From: Methylobacter sp.
GTDB taxonomy: Bacteria; Pseudomonadota; Gammaproteobacteria; Methylococcales; Methylomonadaceae
Length of the DNA: 18,293 nt
Direction of reading: 5' to 3'
NCBI GenBank assembly: GCA_003158415.1
Contig: PMJA01000293.1
Location: 451 to 18,743 of the forward strand
The notes beneath the pieces were generated by a model. It had not been told where the DNA came from and ran no database searches. It saw nothing but the letters and a program-made list of their open reading frames with translations. The position numbers were made by a program, and so were the translations under genes. Positions 1 through 9,898 of the stretch are shown here, in pieces (positions within the stretch are counted from its first letter, which is position 1; every line of letters starts with the position of its first letter).

Positions 1-1524
1 CGGATTCTTGATCTCATGAGCCAGTCTGCGCGCCACTTCGCCCCAGGCCGCATTCTTCTGGGCCTGTATCAAGTCGGTAACATCATCAAACACCACGACC
101 GCGCCGACCCGCAAACCTTCCTGGGAATACAGCGGCGTGCCCCGGCACAGCAATTCCTGCCGACCGTTAGGCCCTAAAAAAGCAATCCGCTGCTGCCAAA
201 TATCATCCGCCTGCTCCAATAAACGCTGGATGGATTTCAAAGGTTCCGCCAGCTCGGTATAGCTTTGGATCAGCTCCAGCAAAGTCCGGCCTATGAACTG
301 GTTCACATGGATATGAAAAATCCGGTACGCCGCCTGATTGGCGGTGCGAATTTTATACAAGGCATCAAAACTGATCACGCCGGCCGTTAAATTCGCCAGT
401 ATCGTTTCCAGATAAGCGCGTTGATTTTCCACTTCAAAGCCAACCATTTTGGTTTCATCGCGAGCCATAGCGATACGATGCGTCATATCGTTGAAAGATT
501 CAACCAAAAAACCCAGGTCATCCTGGGCCATCACCGGCAACTGCTGGTCATAATGCCCGGAAGCTACGGCTTGCGTACCTTTGACCAGCTCTTTTACCGG
601 CGCAATAATATTCCGAATACTAATAAAAGCCACCCATATCGCCGCCAATAAACTCATTAATAACACCAGCGATAAGGCCAGCGAGAAACTCATTTTTAAT
701 GAGTGCCTTAAAAAATTCATCTCCTGATAACGGACAAAGGCAAATTCCACCGAATCCGCCAAGTCGGCGATTCTTACCGGCACCGGATATAACGCCTGTA
801 AATAGTGTGTTTCCTGGGTTTTAATCGTAACGATAACACGGATCATCAATTCTTCTTCATGAACCGGCGCCACTGCAATATACTCGCCATTGCGGCGCAA
901 TTCCAACCAGATATGCTCGTCCGGCAAGCTAGGTAAAATATCGCCGGGGTTAATACTGCTGGACGCAATAATCCGCCCCTGGCGTGAAAAAAGGGTCATC
1001 TCCGAGGCACCCGACAGCTCACGTAAATTCGCTATTTCCAGCGGCGCCAGATTTTCGGATAAATCCTGCAATTTTTCCGTCAATTGTTGCGTTTGCTTCA
1101 AATGCCAGCGCATACGTTGATCCAACGCAGATTGACTCAGTTCCAGCGCGTCCTCCAGGGCGCGATCGATTTCCACATTGAACCAGCTGTCTATGCCCTG
1201 ATGTAAAAACTGCATGGAAAAATAAAATACAATAACTGCCGGCGCCAACGCCAATACCACGAACAGCGACACCATGCGCCTTGTTAAGCTCGAACCCGCC
1301 TCGCGTTTTTTGACGTGCTGAATCAGGGAATAGATGTTGGCGCCGACCAGAATCAGCAGCGCCACCGAACCCAAGGCGTTAATCAACAGCAGCCATGAAT
1401 ACATTGCGCTCAGTTCTGAGGATTCCTGGGTTGCCGAACTCATCAGCTGCAGCGACAGCAGAATCAGGCCGCAGAGGATTAAAGCCGACAGGTTAACAGG
1501 GATTTTTATTTTTTTAGAGGCCAT
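1..1524 (-). CDS. ntrY: NtrY-like sensor histidine kinase, partial (3' end off left edge)
   Basis: Membrane sensor kinase that would phosphorylate an NtrX-type response regulator. The frame runs from ATG at 1524 to the window edge: 508 residues with no stop. Hydrophobic segments lie at about residues 12-30, 43-62 and 84-104, then an extracytoplasmic stretch (about 105-282) and a further membrane segment (about 284-303). A HAMP-like linker (about 304-360) and a PAS-like domain (about 370-490) follow. The H-box reads EVARRLAHEIKNP, which makes His503 the phospho-acceptor; the ATPase domain lies outside the window. Three N-terminal membrane segments plus a fourth before HAMP, PAS and this H-box are the NtrY layout. 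The start overlaps the end of the DUF4390 gene by 19 bp, suggesting coupled translation. A response regulator gene is expected beyond the left edge. The signal sensed cannot be told from the sequence; nitrogen or redox control is known only for relatives. Confidence 0.85.
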   Translation of the reverse strand, partial: MASKKIKIPVNLSALILCGLILLSLQLMSSATQESSELSAMYSWLLLINALGSVALLILVGANIYSLIQHVKKREAGSSLTRRMVSLFVVLALAPAVIVFYFSMQFLHQGIDSWFNVEIDRALEDALELSQSALDQRMRWHLKQTQQLTEKLQDLSENLAPLEIANLRELSGASEMTLFSRQGRIIASSSINPGDILPSLPDEHIWLELRRNGEYIAVAPVHEEELMIRVIVTIKTQETHYLQALYPVPVRIADLADSVEFAFVRYQEMNFLRHSLKMSFSLALSLVLLMSLLAAIWVAFISIRNIIAPVKELVKGTQAVASGHYDQQLPVMAQDDLGFLVESFNDMTHRIAMARDETKMVGFEVENQRAYLETILANLTAGVISFDALYKIRTANQAAYRIFHIHVNQFIGRTLLELIQSYTELAEPLKSIQRLLEQADDIWQQRIAFLGPNGRQELLCRGTPLYSQEGLRVGAVVVFDDVTDLIQAQKNAAWGEVARRLAHEIKNP

Positions 1525-2192
1525 AGCGTCCAGTCACTGGATAGATACCATTGCGGATCAATATAGGCAAGCGGGCGTAGCGGCAATGGCAGCGCTTCAC
1601 GATCAAAGTTTACTTTCACGGCGCACAAATACTGTTTGTCAGGAGCCAGCTCAGCCTTCCCTATTACACGAAAATCATGGACTGCCGACATCAAGCCCAA
1701 GGCCGCAGGCAGCGTGGAAAAACTATAAATCTCGCCGTTATCCTCATTTCTGACCCGGTACATATTCAATAAAGCATAATATTGCAGGCGATATCGTATC
1801 GCTGCTTCAACCAGCGCCTTATTCCACAACACATCGCGGTGTTGCAGCAGCCGGATCTGAATAGACCAGAATAAAGGCACGCCGTTTTGTAAGGCGTCCT
1901 TTGCTTTCTCACTGAGCTGATAATCAATTTCCGCAGACAACAGATAACTGTCGCCTTGCAGGTTTATCCCGGCGCGTGTCACTTTTGCGGCAAAGTCGTC
2001 GGCATAACCGGAAAACGGCAACAGCCACAACGAAGTGCAGCAAAAAAAAGTAGCTAAACAACAGTGCTTTAACAAATTGAGAATTCTAAATAACCAAAAA
2101 CAACACAGGAATTTACCATAAAAACGCCCGGTAAAAGCATTATTCTTTCTAATAGCGTATCGCTGATTTACGTTGAACTCCCTGTTACGCAC
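1506..2192 (-). CDS. DUF4390 domain-containing protein (start uncertain)
   Basis: Conserved proteobacterial protein of unknown function, probably exported. The recognisable DUF4390 part begins near residue 67 (an AAKVTRAGINLQGDSYLLSAEI-like strand region, then the segment around PLFWSIQIRL) and runs to the C-terminus. The longest frame starts at GTG 2192, but its first 39 codons are rich in Cys, Phe and Asn and read like AT-rich noncoding DNA. A TTG at 2075 gives a short basic N-terminus, a hydrophobic core and a small-residue cleavage-like site (SGYA before DDF), a normal signal peptide, and leaves about 189 residues. I keep the longest frame but consider 2075 more plausible; neither start has a convincing Shine-Dalgarno. 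It precedes and overlaps the ntrY-like kinase, the usual partner in related genomes. A role as an envelope accessory of the kinase is inference. Confidence 0.75.
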   Translation of the reverse strand: MRNREFNVNQRYAIRKNNAFTGRFYGKFLCCFWLFRILNLLKHCCLATFFCCTSLWLLPFSGYADDFAAKVTRAGINLQGDSYLLSAEIDYQLSEKAKDALQNGVPLFWSIQIRLLQHRDVLWNKALVEAAIRYRLQYYALLNMYRVRNEDNGEIYSFSTLPAALGLMSAVHDFRVIGKAELAPDKQYLCAVKVNFDREALPLPLRPLAYIDPQWYLSSDWTLWPLKK

Positions 2193-2213
2193 CGATAGGG
2201 CCCTGGATGCGTG

Positions 2214-2242
2214 TTGACATATCTACAGTGAGTCACTAGACT
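2214..2242 (+). promoter_or_regulatory. Candidate sigma-70 promoter for SemiSWEET-fbp
   Basis: A perfect -35 box TTGACA (2214-2219) is followed, after exactly 17 bp, by TAGACT (2237-2242, 4 of 6 consensus -10 positions). It lies in the divergent gap between the DUF4390 gene and the SemiSWEET gene, pointing at the latter, about 65 bp upstream of its start codon. Confidence 0.5.
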
Positions 2243-2310
2243 GACCGCTTAAAAATGACCGCCGCTGTGCCTGTAACCGGCTATGTCATAAGAGCAACCA
2301 CTACCCAATT

Positions 2311-2583
2311 ATGATAATCAACCCGGAAACCATCGGTTATTTAGCCGCCACCTTAACGACCGCTTCTTTTTTGCCTCAAGCCATCTTGACGATAAGAACC
2401 AAAGACACGGAATCACTGTCCTTGAGCATGTACAGCCTGTTTACTTTGGGCGTGTTCTGTTGGCTAATCTACGGCATTTACCTCTCGAATAAAGCGATGA
2501 TTTTTGCCAACGCCATCACCTTGGTATTAGCCACATCAATACTTGCTTTTAAGATTTATAACATTTTGTTTAAGAAAGGTTGA
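2311..2583 (+). CDS. SemiSWEET-family small sugar transporter (MtN3/PQ-loop)
   Basis: A 90-residue integral membrane protein with three predicted helices (about residues 6-27, 38-57, 63-86), the size and layout of bacterial SemiSWEETs, which dimerise to move sugars such as sucrose or glucose down a gradient. The PQ-loop signature is visible as TASFLPQ at about residues 17-23, followed by the typical TIRTKDTESLS turn and a SLFTLGVFCWLIYG second helix. The ATG at 2311 has no clear Shine-Dalgarno. The gene sits 45 bp upstream of fbp on the same strand and behind the candidate promoter at 2214, so the two may be co-transcribed. The substrate cannot be read from the sequence. Confidence 0.88.
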   Translation: MIINPETIGYLAATLTTASFLPQAILTIRTKDTESLSLSMYSLFTLGVFCWLIYGIYLSNKAMIFANAITLVLATSILAFKIYNILFKKG

Positions 2584-2628
2584 TGATTAGGGACATGTAT
2601 GGAATAACAACACCAACGGAGAAGAAGC

Positions 2629-3767
<1,139 letters not shown>

Positions 3768-3835
3768 AGGATGCGGGGCTATAGTGCGTTGAAACCAGAA
3801 GATATTGTTTGTTAAAAAACTGGAAAATAGAAAAG

Positions 3836-5104
3836 ATGACTGATTTTAAAATTGGCGTTGTTGGACTGGGTTATGTCGGACTGCCGCTGGCGGTAGAATT
3901 CGGAAAAAAATACCCTACTCTTGGTTTCGATATAAACCAACAGCGGATCAAGGAATTACAATCCGGCACAGACCGCACATTAGAGACCAGTCATGAAGAG
4001 TTGGCAGAAGCCGCACACCTACGCTATACCTACGCAGTAGATGAGCTTGCGCAGTGTAATACTTACATCGTCACGGTTCCGACACCCATTAATGAGTATA
4101 AACAACCGGATCTGTCACCACTGGAAAAAGCCAGTGAATTGTTAGGTGGCGTCCTCAAACAAAACGACATCGTCATTTATGAGTCGACTGTTTATCCCGG
4201 TGCAACCGAGGAAGTTTGCGTGCCAATATTGGAGCGGATTTCAGGGTTAACTTTTAACATCGATTTTTTTGTTGGCTACAGCCCTGAAAGAATTAATCCG
4301 GGCGACAAAGAACATCGCGTCACCAATATTTTAAAAATAACATCCGGTTCAACGCCGGCGACAGCGGATAAAGTTGATGCCTTATATAAAAGCATCATTA
4401 CCGTAGGCACACATAAAGCCAGCAGCATTAAAGTCGCTGAAGCCGCCAAGGTCATCGAAAACACCCAGCGCGATGTCAATATCGCCTTGATTAATGAATT
4501 GGCTTTAATTTTTAATAAACTGGGCATCGATACCGAAGAAGTGCTGTTAGCCGCAGGAACTAAATGGAATTTTTTGCCGTTTAGACCCGGTCTGGTCGGC
4601 GGGCATTGTATCAGTGTAGATCCTTACTATCTCACCCATAAAGCGCAGGCCATAGGCTATAACCCTGAAATTATCCTGGCGGGCAGACGTTTAAATGACA
4701 GCATGGGCAATTATATTGTCACCCAGGTGGTAAAGCTCATGCTGAAAAAACGCATACACATCAATGAAGCCACGATTTTAATGATGGGTTTAACCTTTAA
4801 AGAAAACTGCCCCGACCTTCGAAATACCCGCGTCATAGACATGATTAAGGAGTTTAACAGCTATGGCGCCAAGGTTGATATTTATGACCCCTGGGTCGAC
4901 CCCCAGGAAACACAGCATGAGTATGGGTTCACCCCTATCGATACGCCGCAGCCGGGCGCTTATGACGCTATCATCTTAGCGGTTAAACATGAGCAATTTG
5001 TCAGTATGGGTGCAGAAAAAATAAGGGAATTAGGCAAGGAAAGTCATGTGCTCTACGATATTAAATACATTCTTAGGCCGGATCAAGTAGATGGAAGGCT
5101 TTAA
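3836..5104 (+). CDS. tviB: UDP-N-acetylglucosamine 6-dehydrogenase (TviB/WbpO type)
   Basis: NAD-dependent nucleotide-sugar dehydrogenase that oxidises C6 of UDP-GlcNAc (or UDP-GalNAc) twice, giving the N-acetylaminouronate form for capsule or O-antigen. It has 422 residues from ATG 3836. A possible TTG start 27 bp upstream is not preferred, because [17 protein letters not shown] is the normal family N-terminus. The NAD-binding GLGYVG motif is at residues 10-15, and the catalytic cysteine is Cys258 in [12 protein letters not shown]. The stretch with [15 protein letters not shown] and [12 protein letters not shown] is characteristic of the TviB group rather than UDP-glucose dehydrogenase. It opens the nucleotide-sugar cassette, 8 bp before the tviC-like epimerase. 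A second, distinct dehydrogenase (wecC) lies downstream. Exact substrate preference within the group is inference. Confidence 0.9.
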   Translation: MTDFKIGVVGLGYVGLPLAVEFGKKYPTLGFDINQQRIKELQSGTDRTLETSHEELAEAAHLRYTYAVDELAQCNTYIVTVPTPINEYKQPDLSPLEKASELLGGVLKQNDIVIYESTVYPGATEEVCVPILERISGLTFNIDFFVGYSPERINPGDKEHRVTNILKITSGSTPATADKVDALYKSIITVGTHKASSIKVAEAAKVIENTQRDVNIALINELALIFNKLGIDTEEVLLAAGTKWNFLPFRPGLVGGHCISVDPYYLTHKAQAIGYNPEIILAGRRLNDSMGNYIVTQVVKLMLKKRIHINEATILMMGLTFKENCPDLRNTRVIDMIKEFNSYGAKVDIYDPWVDPQETQHEYGFTPIDTPQPGAYDAIILAVKHEQFVSMGAEKIRELGKESHVLYDIKYILRPDQVDGRL

Positions 5105-5112
5105 GGATTGAT

Positions 5113-6141
5113 ATGACTCACTATACAGAAATCTTGGCCCAATTGAACAAAAAGCCGGAAAAATGGCTGGTCACAGGTGTCGCCGGATTTATCGGCTCTA
5201 ACCTGTTAGAAACGTTATTGAAAAATAATCAGTACGTCGTGGGGCTGGATAATTTTGCTACCGGACATCGTCATAATCTTGACCAGGTCAAAGCTTGCGT
5301 AACCTCCGGGCAATGGCTTAACTTTACTTTTATAGAAGGCGATATCCGGGATCTGGCTACCTGCCGTCTGGCCTGCGAATCAATGACATATATTCTGCAT
5401 GAAGCCGCGCTGGGTTCGGTTCCCCGCTCCATCGCCGATCCGATTAACACTAACGAAAATAACATAAGCGGTTTTTTGAACATGCTGGTTGCTGCCCGCG
5501 ATGCCAACGTTAAACGCTTTGTCTATGCCGCATCCAGCTCCACTTATGGAGACCACCCCGGCTTACCCAAAGTTGAAGATAAAATCGGCAAGCCGCTGTC
5601 ACCTTATGCGGTTACCAAGCTGGTCAATGAATTGTATGCTCAGGTTTTTGCAGACACCTATGGTTTTAAAACCATAGGACTCCGGTATTTCAATGTATTC
5701 GGACGCAGACAAGACCCAAACGGCGCTTATGCCGCCGTTATCCCTAAATGGGTCGAGGCCATGATTACCAACAAACCGGTTGTTATTAATGGCGACGGTG
5801 AAACCAGCCGCGATTTTTGCTATATAGATAATACTATCCAGATCAATATATTGGCGGCGGTCGCCAGTGATGACGCCGCAAATCAGGTTTATAACGTGGC
5901 GGTAGGCGATAGAACGACACTGAACGATTTATTCGAATTGATAAGGGCGGGTCTGACAAAACAGTATCCACATTTGAAAAATCTCAGCCCCCTATACCAG
6001 GACTTTCGCGCCGGGGATGTGCGGCACTCGCTGGCTGATATTTCCAAGGCTAAAAACCAGCTGGGTTATTGCCCCAGTCACCGTATAAACGCCGGGGTTG
6101 ATGAAGTGCTGAAATGGTATGTCAAAGATATTGTGGGTTGA
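5113..6141 (+). CDS. tviC: UDP-GlcNAc(A) 4-epimerase (TviC/WbpP type)
   Basis: Extended short-chain dehydrogenase that inverts C4 of UDP-GlcNAc or UDP-GlcNAcA, giving the galacto form; with TviB it makes UDP-GalNAcA, the Vi-antigen precursor. The protein is 342 residues, the usual size. The Rossmann motif TGVAGFIGS is at residues 21-29, the catalytic SSSTYGD serine region at 141-147, and Tyr165/Lys169 in YAVTK. An N-terminal extension of about 18 residues before the Rossmann strand (with [13 protein letters not shown]) is typical of WbpP/TviC, unlike GalE. ATG 5113 has an AAGGAT ribosome site overlapping the tviB stop, so the two genes are tightly coupled. A 119-bp gap with its own promoter-like signal follows. 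Confidence 0.9.
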   Translation: MTHYTEILAQLNKKPEKWLVTGVAGFIGSNLLETLLKNNQYVVGLDNFATGHRHNLDQVKACVTSGQWLNFTFIEGDIRDLATCRLACESMTYILHEAALGSVPRSIADPINTNENNISGFLNMLVAARDANVKRFVYAASSSTYGDHPGLPKVEDKIGKPLSPYAVTKLVNELYAQVFADTYGFKTIGLRYFNVFGRRQDPNGAYAAVIPKWVEAMITNKPVVINGDGETSRDFCYIDNTIQINILAAVASDDAANQVYNVAVGDRTTLNDLFELIRAGLTKQYPHLKNLSPLYQDFRAGDVRHSLADISKAKNQLGYCPSHRINAGVDEVLKWYVKDIVG

Positions 6142-6166
6142 TTGTTATTTAACAGCGAAATATATA
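6138..6166 (+). promoter_or_regulatory. Candidate sigma-70 promoter for wecB-wecC
   Basis: TTGATT (6138-6143), a 17-bp spacer and TATATA (6161-6166) form a plausible promoter overlapping the tviC stop codon. Transcription would begin around 6173, within the inverted repeat described at 6170-6207, giving a leader of nearly 90 nt before wecB. It would make wecB onward a separately controlled unit. Confidence 0.4.
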
Positions 6167-6169
6167 ACC

Positions 6170-6207
6170 CTTCATCTCATTTATTGAGCTAACAGAGCTA
6201 GATGAAG
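6170..6207. repeat. Inverted repeat in the wecB leader
   Basis: CTTCATCT (6170-6177) is exactly complementary to AGATGAAG (6200-6207). Inside the 22-base loop two AGCT tetramers flanking AACAG can form an inner stem. It is not followed by a run of T on the plus strand, so it is not a standard terminator. It could be a leader hairpin stabilising the transcript or an operator next to the candidate promoter. Confidence 0.45.
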
Positions 6208-6260
6208 AAAAAATCAGGTTATTGTTGCCGAAAAAATTGTAAACGACTTTATTGAAACAC

Positions 6261-7397
6261 ATGAAAAAAATCCTACTGGTATTCGGCACTCGCCCTGAAG
6301 CCATCAAAATGGCGCCGTTGGTAAAAGCATTCCATGAACAAAATAAAGACTTTGAAACCAAAGTGTGCGTTACCGCCCAGCATAGGGAAATGCTGGATCA
6401 AGTCTTGTCATTATTTGAAATTGAAACAGATTTTGATCTAAATGTAATGCAACCCAATCAGGATCTGTACGCTATTACCAGTAATATTCTGCTAGGCATG
6501 AAAGCCGTTTTTCAAAGCTTTCGACCCGATTTTATTTTTGTACATGGCGACACCACGACGACCTTTGCAGCCAGTCTGGCCGCCTTTTATGAAAAAATAT
6601 TGGTCGGGCATATAGAGGCGGGACTGCGTACCGGCAATCTTTACTCCCCATGGCCGGAAGAAGCCAATCGTAAACTGACATCGCAGCTTACCTGCTATCA
6701 CTTTGCCCCAACCGAGCAAAGCCGGGACAATTTATTAAAAGAAAATGTAGCGCCGGATAAAATTATCGTTACCGGAAATACCGTTATTGATGCCTTACTA
6801 TTAATGAAAAACAAGCTTGAAACCGACCTTGGTTTTCGAGAAAAAGTGCATGACTCTATCAAACAAAAGGGCTTTGATCCAAAAGCGGCTGAATTCATCC
6901 TGGTTACAGGACATAGACGCGAAAATTTCGGCCAGGGCTTTATTGATATTTGCACGGCATTAAAAACAATAGCCCTGGAAAGGCCCACTATTAATATAGT
7001 TTATCCGGTGCATCTAAACCCTAATGTCCGCAAACCGGTCAATGAATTATTAACAGGTGTCAAAAATGTCTACCTCATTGAACCCTTGGAATATGAAGCG
7101 TTTATTTATTTGATGAGCCTATCCAAATTAATCATTACCGATAGTGGCGGCGTTCAGGAAGAGGCACCCAGTTTAGGCAAACCGGTATTGGTGATGCGCG
7201 ACACCACCGAGCGCCCTGAAGCTGTCGACGCCGGTACGGTTAAACTCGTCGGCACCAATACACAACGGATTATTAGCGAAACGAATAACTTATTAGATAA
7301 TAAGCAAGCTTATGAAATTATGTCTAAAGCGCATAACCCTTATGGGGATGGCAAAGCCTGTGAACGCATTATAAATTTTATGAAAGAGGCCGCGTGA
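6261..7397 (+). CDS. wecB: UDP-N-acetylglucosamine 2-epimerase, non-hydrolysing
   Basis: Converts UDP-GlcNAc to UDP-ManNAc, the first step toward UDP-ManNAcA. It has 378 residues from ATG 6261, the family length; an in-frame TTG at 6252 only adds three residues and is not preferred. The N-terminus [20 protein letters not shown] carries the GTRPE signature. Putative catalytic residues are Asp97 (HGDTTT), Glu119 (GHIEAGLRT) and His218 (TGHRREN). The UDP-binding region near the C-terminus contains [21 protein letters not shown]. It is followed directly by wecC, whose GTG start overlaps the wecB TGA stop, so the pair is translationally coupled. No hydrolysing-type features are present. Confidence 0.95.
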   Translation: MKKILLVFGTRPEAIKMAPLVKAFHEQNKDFETKVCVTAQHREMLDQVLSLFEIETDFDLNVMQPNQDLYAITSNILLGMKAVFQSFRPDFIFVHGDTTTTFAASLAAFYEKILVGHIEAGLRTGNLYSPWPEEANRKLTSQLTCYHFAPTEQSRDNLLKENVAPDKIIVTGNTVIDALLLMKNKLETDLGFREKVHDSIKQKGFDPKAAEFILVTGHRRENFGQGFIDICTALKTIALERPTINIVYPVHLNPNVRKPVNELLTGVKNVYLIEPLEYEAFIYLMSLSKLIITDSGGVQEEAPSLGKPVLVMRDTTERPEAVDAGTVKLVGTNTQRIISETNNLLDNKQAYEIMSKAHNPYGDGKACERIINFMKEAA

Positions 7398-8605
7398 ATA
7401 CCATAAAAAAGATTTGTGTCATAGGCCTGGGTTATATCGGTTTACCGACAGCCGCGTTATTGGCAAATAAAGGCTATAATATTCATGGTGTTGATCTTGA
7501 TCAACGAGCCGTCGATATCATCAATCGCGGAGAAATCCATATCGTTGAACCGGAATTGGATACTTTTGTTAAGTCAGCCGTCAATTCGGGAAACCTTAAA
7601 GCCGATATTAAACCAACTGAAGCCGATGTCTTTATCATAGCCGTTCCGACACCTTTCCACGAAGGCTTTGTCCCCAATGTCGATTATGTCATCGCGGCCA
7701 CCTTGTCCATAGCTCCTTATATAAAACCGGGCAATATTGTTATCCTGGAATCGACCTCCCCGGTTGGCACTACCGATATGGTTGCATCCTTGCTTGCCGA
7801 TAACGGCATTAATGTTGGCGAAATTTATGTCGCGCATTGTCCTGAGCGGGTGTTGCCGGGAAAAATTATGAAGGAACTGGTCGAAAATGACCGGATTGTC
7901 GGTGGCACAACAGTTGCTGCAACCCAAATTACTGCTGACTTTTACCGGAACTTTGTACAGGGCGAAGTCCTTGAGACCGACGCCAAAACGGCGGAAATGG
8001 CAAAACTGACTGAAAACAGTTACCGGGACACCAATATTGCTTTTGCCAATGAGCTGTCAATCTTGTGCGATAAATTTGATATTAACGTCTGGGAGCTTAT
8101 CCGTTTAGCGAATAGACACCCGCGCGTCAATATACTGCAACCCGGTGCAGGCGTCGGCGGACATTGCATCGCCGTTGATCCCTGGTTTATAGTCCACAAA
8201 GGTGGCAAAGACGCCAAAATGATTCGTACTGCAAGAGAAGTCAACACCTATAAAACCGAATGGACGATAGAAAAAATAAAAAATGCGGCGCTGGAATTTG
8301 AAAAAGCCAACGGTAGAAAACCAATAATCGCCTGCATGGGACTGGCTTTCAAGCCGGATATTGATGACCTGAGAGAATCACCCGCCCTGCATATCACCAA
8401 ACGCCTTGTTAACGACGGACACACCGTACTGGCAGTTGAGCCGAACATAAATTCACATCCCGATTTGACTATTATCAATTACCTGGATGCCATAAAAGCA
8501 GCGGATGTCATTGCTTTCCTGGTTGGGCATAAAGAATTTAAAACTATTAAGATAGGCCATACACTTGATTTTTGCGGCGTTACTCAGTCGATAACAACAC
8601 TATAA
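7394..8605 (+). CDS. wecC: UDP-N-acetyl-D-mannosamine dehydrogenase
   Basis: NAD-dependent four-electron oxidation of UDP-ManNAc to UDP-ManNAcA, used in enterobacterial common antigen-like polymers, O-antigens and capsules. The protein is 403 residues. The NAD-binding motif GLGYIGLP is at residues 11-18, the catalytic cysteine is Cys258 in [11 protein letters not shown], and the C-terminal domain carries the typical [17 protein letters not shown] segment. The GTG start at 7394 overlaps the wecB stop as GTGA; no ATG is available at the right place, since the Rossmann strand begins by residue 6. It differs clearly from the tviB product in the same cassette in its C-terminal domain, so they are two specialised enzymes rather than a recent duplication. 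Confidence 0.94.
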   Translation: MNTIKKICVIGLGYIGLPTAALLANKGYNIHGVDLDQRAVDIINRGEIHIVEPELDTFVKSAVNSGNLKADIKPTEADVFIIAVPTPFHEGFVPNVDYVIAATLSIAPYIKPGNIVILESTSPVGTTDMVASLLADNGINVGEIYVAHCPERVLPGKIMKELVENDRIVGGTTVAATQITADFYRNFVQGEVLETDAKTAEMAKLTENSYRDTNIAFANELSILCDKFDINVWELIRLANRHPRVNILQPGAGVGGHCIAVDPWFIVHKGGKDAKMIRTAREVNTYKTEWTIEKIKNAALEFEKANGRKPIIACMGLAFKPDIDDLRESPALHITKRLVNDGHTVLAVEPNINSHPDLTIINYLDAIKAADVIAFLVGHKEFKTIKIGHTLDFCGVTQSITTL

Positions 8606-8631
8606 ATTAAGATAACTAACAGAAGGTAAAC

Positions 8632-8805
8632 ATGCCTCAAAAAACAGCACTCATTACCGGCGTCACCGGACAAGACGGCGCTTATTTGTCGGAATTCCTA
8701 TTAAACAAAGGCTATAACGATATGATGGCAAGCGATCTTAAACTGACGACTAAGGATCAGTATTTAAAACAAAGCGGCTACCGCGTCATGAACTACTTCG
8801 AGTAG
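8632..8805 (+). pseudogene. gmd: In-frame internal deletion remnant of GDP-mannose 4,6-dehydratase
   Basis: A 57-codon frame with a good Shine-Dalgarno (AGAAGG) before ATG 8632. Residues 1-28 (with [19 protein letters not shown] and KGY) are the exact N-terminal Rossmann strand of GDP-mannose 4,6-dehydratase. From about residue 29, with [10 protein letters not shown] and [14 protein letters not shown], the sequence matches the extreme C-terminus of the same enzyme. About 300 central codons, including the catalytic Thr/Tyr/Lys residues and the substrate site, are missing, yet the frame is intact and the native stop remains. It therefore cannot make GDP-4-keto-6-deoxymannose, but its translation would still reach within 6 bp of the fcl start. 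Known family length is about 345-375 residues. Assembly error is an alternative. Confidence 0.85.
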
Positions 8806-8811
8806 ACTGCA

Positions 8812-9861
8812 ATGGATAAAAACACAAAAATCTATGTAGCCGGACACCGTGGATTGGTCGGCAGCGCCATAACAGACAACCTAAAATCTAAAGGTTACCA
8901 CAATCTGGTTACCCGGACGCACGCCGAATTGGACTTGACTCAGCAACAAGCCGTTGCTGAATTTTTTGCCGCCGAAAAACCCGATTATGTATTTTTGGCG
9001 GCGGCCAAGGTTGGGGGCATTATCGCCAACAACACTTACCGCGCCGATTTTATCTACGAAAACCTGCAAATTCAAAACAACATCATTCACCAAAGCTACC
9101 TGCACGGCGTGAAAAAGCTGTTGTTTTTAGGCAGCACCTGCATTTACCCAAAAGATGCGCCGCAGCCGATGCCTGAAGAGTGCTTGTTGACGGGTGAACT
9201 GGAACATACCAACGAACCTTACGCCATCGCCAAAATAGCCGGCATCAAGCTCTGTGAGAGCTATAATCTACAATACGACACCAATTTTATTGCGGTCATG
9301 CCGACCAACCTCTACGGCCCTAATGACAATTTTGATTTAGAAAAGTCCCATGTGCTGCCGGCGTTAATCAGAAAAATCCATTTATCGAAACTGCTGAGCG
9401 AGCACCGTTATCAGGAAGTGCTGGCCGACCTTCACGTTTCCAGTCTTGATGAGGCATTGGCCTACCTGAAACATTTCGGTGTAGCAGAAGATAGCGTAGA
9501 AATATGGGGCAGCGGCAAGCCGCGTCGGGAATTTCTCTGGTCCGAAGATATGGCCGATGCCTGTGTTTTTATTATGGAAAACCGCAACTTCAACGACACC
9601 TGTCAAGCAGGGCAACAGGACATCCGCAATACCCATATTAATATCGGAACCGGTATTGATGTTTCCATCAAGGAACTGGCAGAATTAATACAAAAGATTG
9701 TCGGTTTTAACGGCAAGCTGGTGTTTAATCCTGAAAAACCGGATGGAACCTTGCAAAAACTGACCGATGTGAGCAAATTACACGCATTGGGCTGGAAACA
9801 TGCCATAGAACTGCAAACCGGTATCGAAAAAATGTATCGGTGGTATATCCAACAGAATTAA
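8812..9861 (+). CDS. fcl: GDP-L-fucose synthase
   Basis: NADPH-dependent bifunctional epimerase/reductase converting GDP-4-keto-6-deoxy-D-mannose to GDP-L-fucose. At 349 residues it is about 28 longer than the E. coli enzyme. GHRGLVGS is at residues 11-18; catalytic Ser108 and Cys110 lie in GSTCIYP, Tyr137 and Lys141 in YAIAK, and His180 in EKSHVLPAL, all aligned with known active-site residues. The extra length is an insertion around residues 190-225 (rich in Leu, Asp, Ser, with [17 protein letters not shown]), just before [10 protein letters not shown]. It starts 6 bp after the gmd remnant's stop with no clear Shine-Dalgarno of its own, so it probably depends on re-initiation. Its substrate must come from a Gmd encoded elsewhere. 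Confidence 0.95.
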   Translation: MDKNTKIYVAGHRGLVGSAITDNLKSKGYHNLVTRTHAELDLTQQQAVAEFFAAEKPDYVFLAAAKVGGIIANNTYRADFIYENLQIQNNIIHQSYLHGVKKLLFLGSTCIYPKDAPQPMPEECLLTGELEHTNEPYAIAKIAGIKLCESYNLQYDTNFIAVMPTNLYGPNDNFDLEKSHVLPALIRKIHLSKLLSEHRYQEVLADLHVSSLDEALAYLKHFGVAEDSVEIWGSGKPRREFLWSEDMADACVFIMENRNFNDTCQAGQQDIRNTHINIGTGIDVSIKELAELIQKIVGFNGKLVFNPEKPDGTLQKLTDVSKLHALGWKHAIELQTGIEKMYRWYIQQN

Positions 9862-9898
9862 GAAACCGCCAAACGATGAAATCAACACCGCGTTGCCG

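Noticed and set aside
1334..1753. Plus-strand open frame of 139 codons
   Set aside because: It lies opposite the end of the DUF4390 gene and the start of the ntrY-like gene, and its translation resembles no family.
3809..3835. TTG start adding nine residues to the tviB product
   Set aside because: The family N-terminus begins right at the ATG at 3836, and the TTG lacks a ribosome site.
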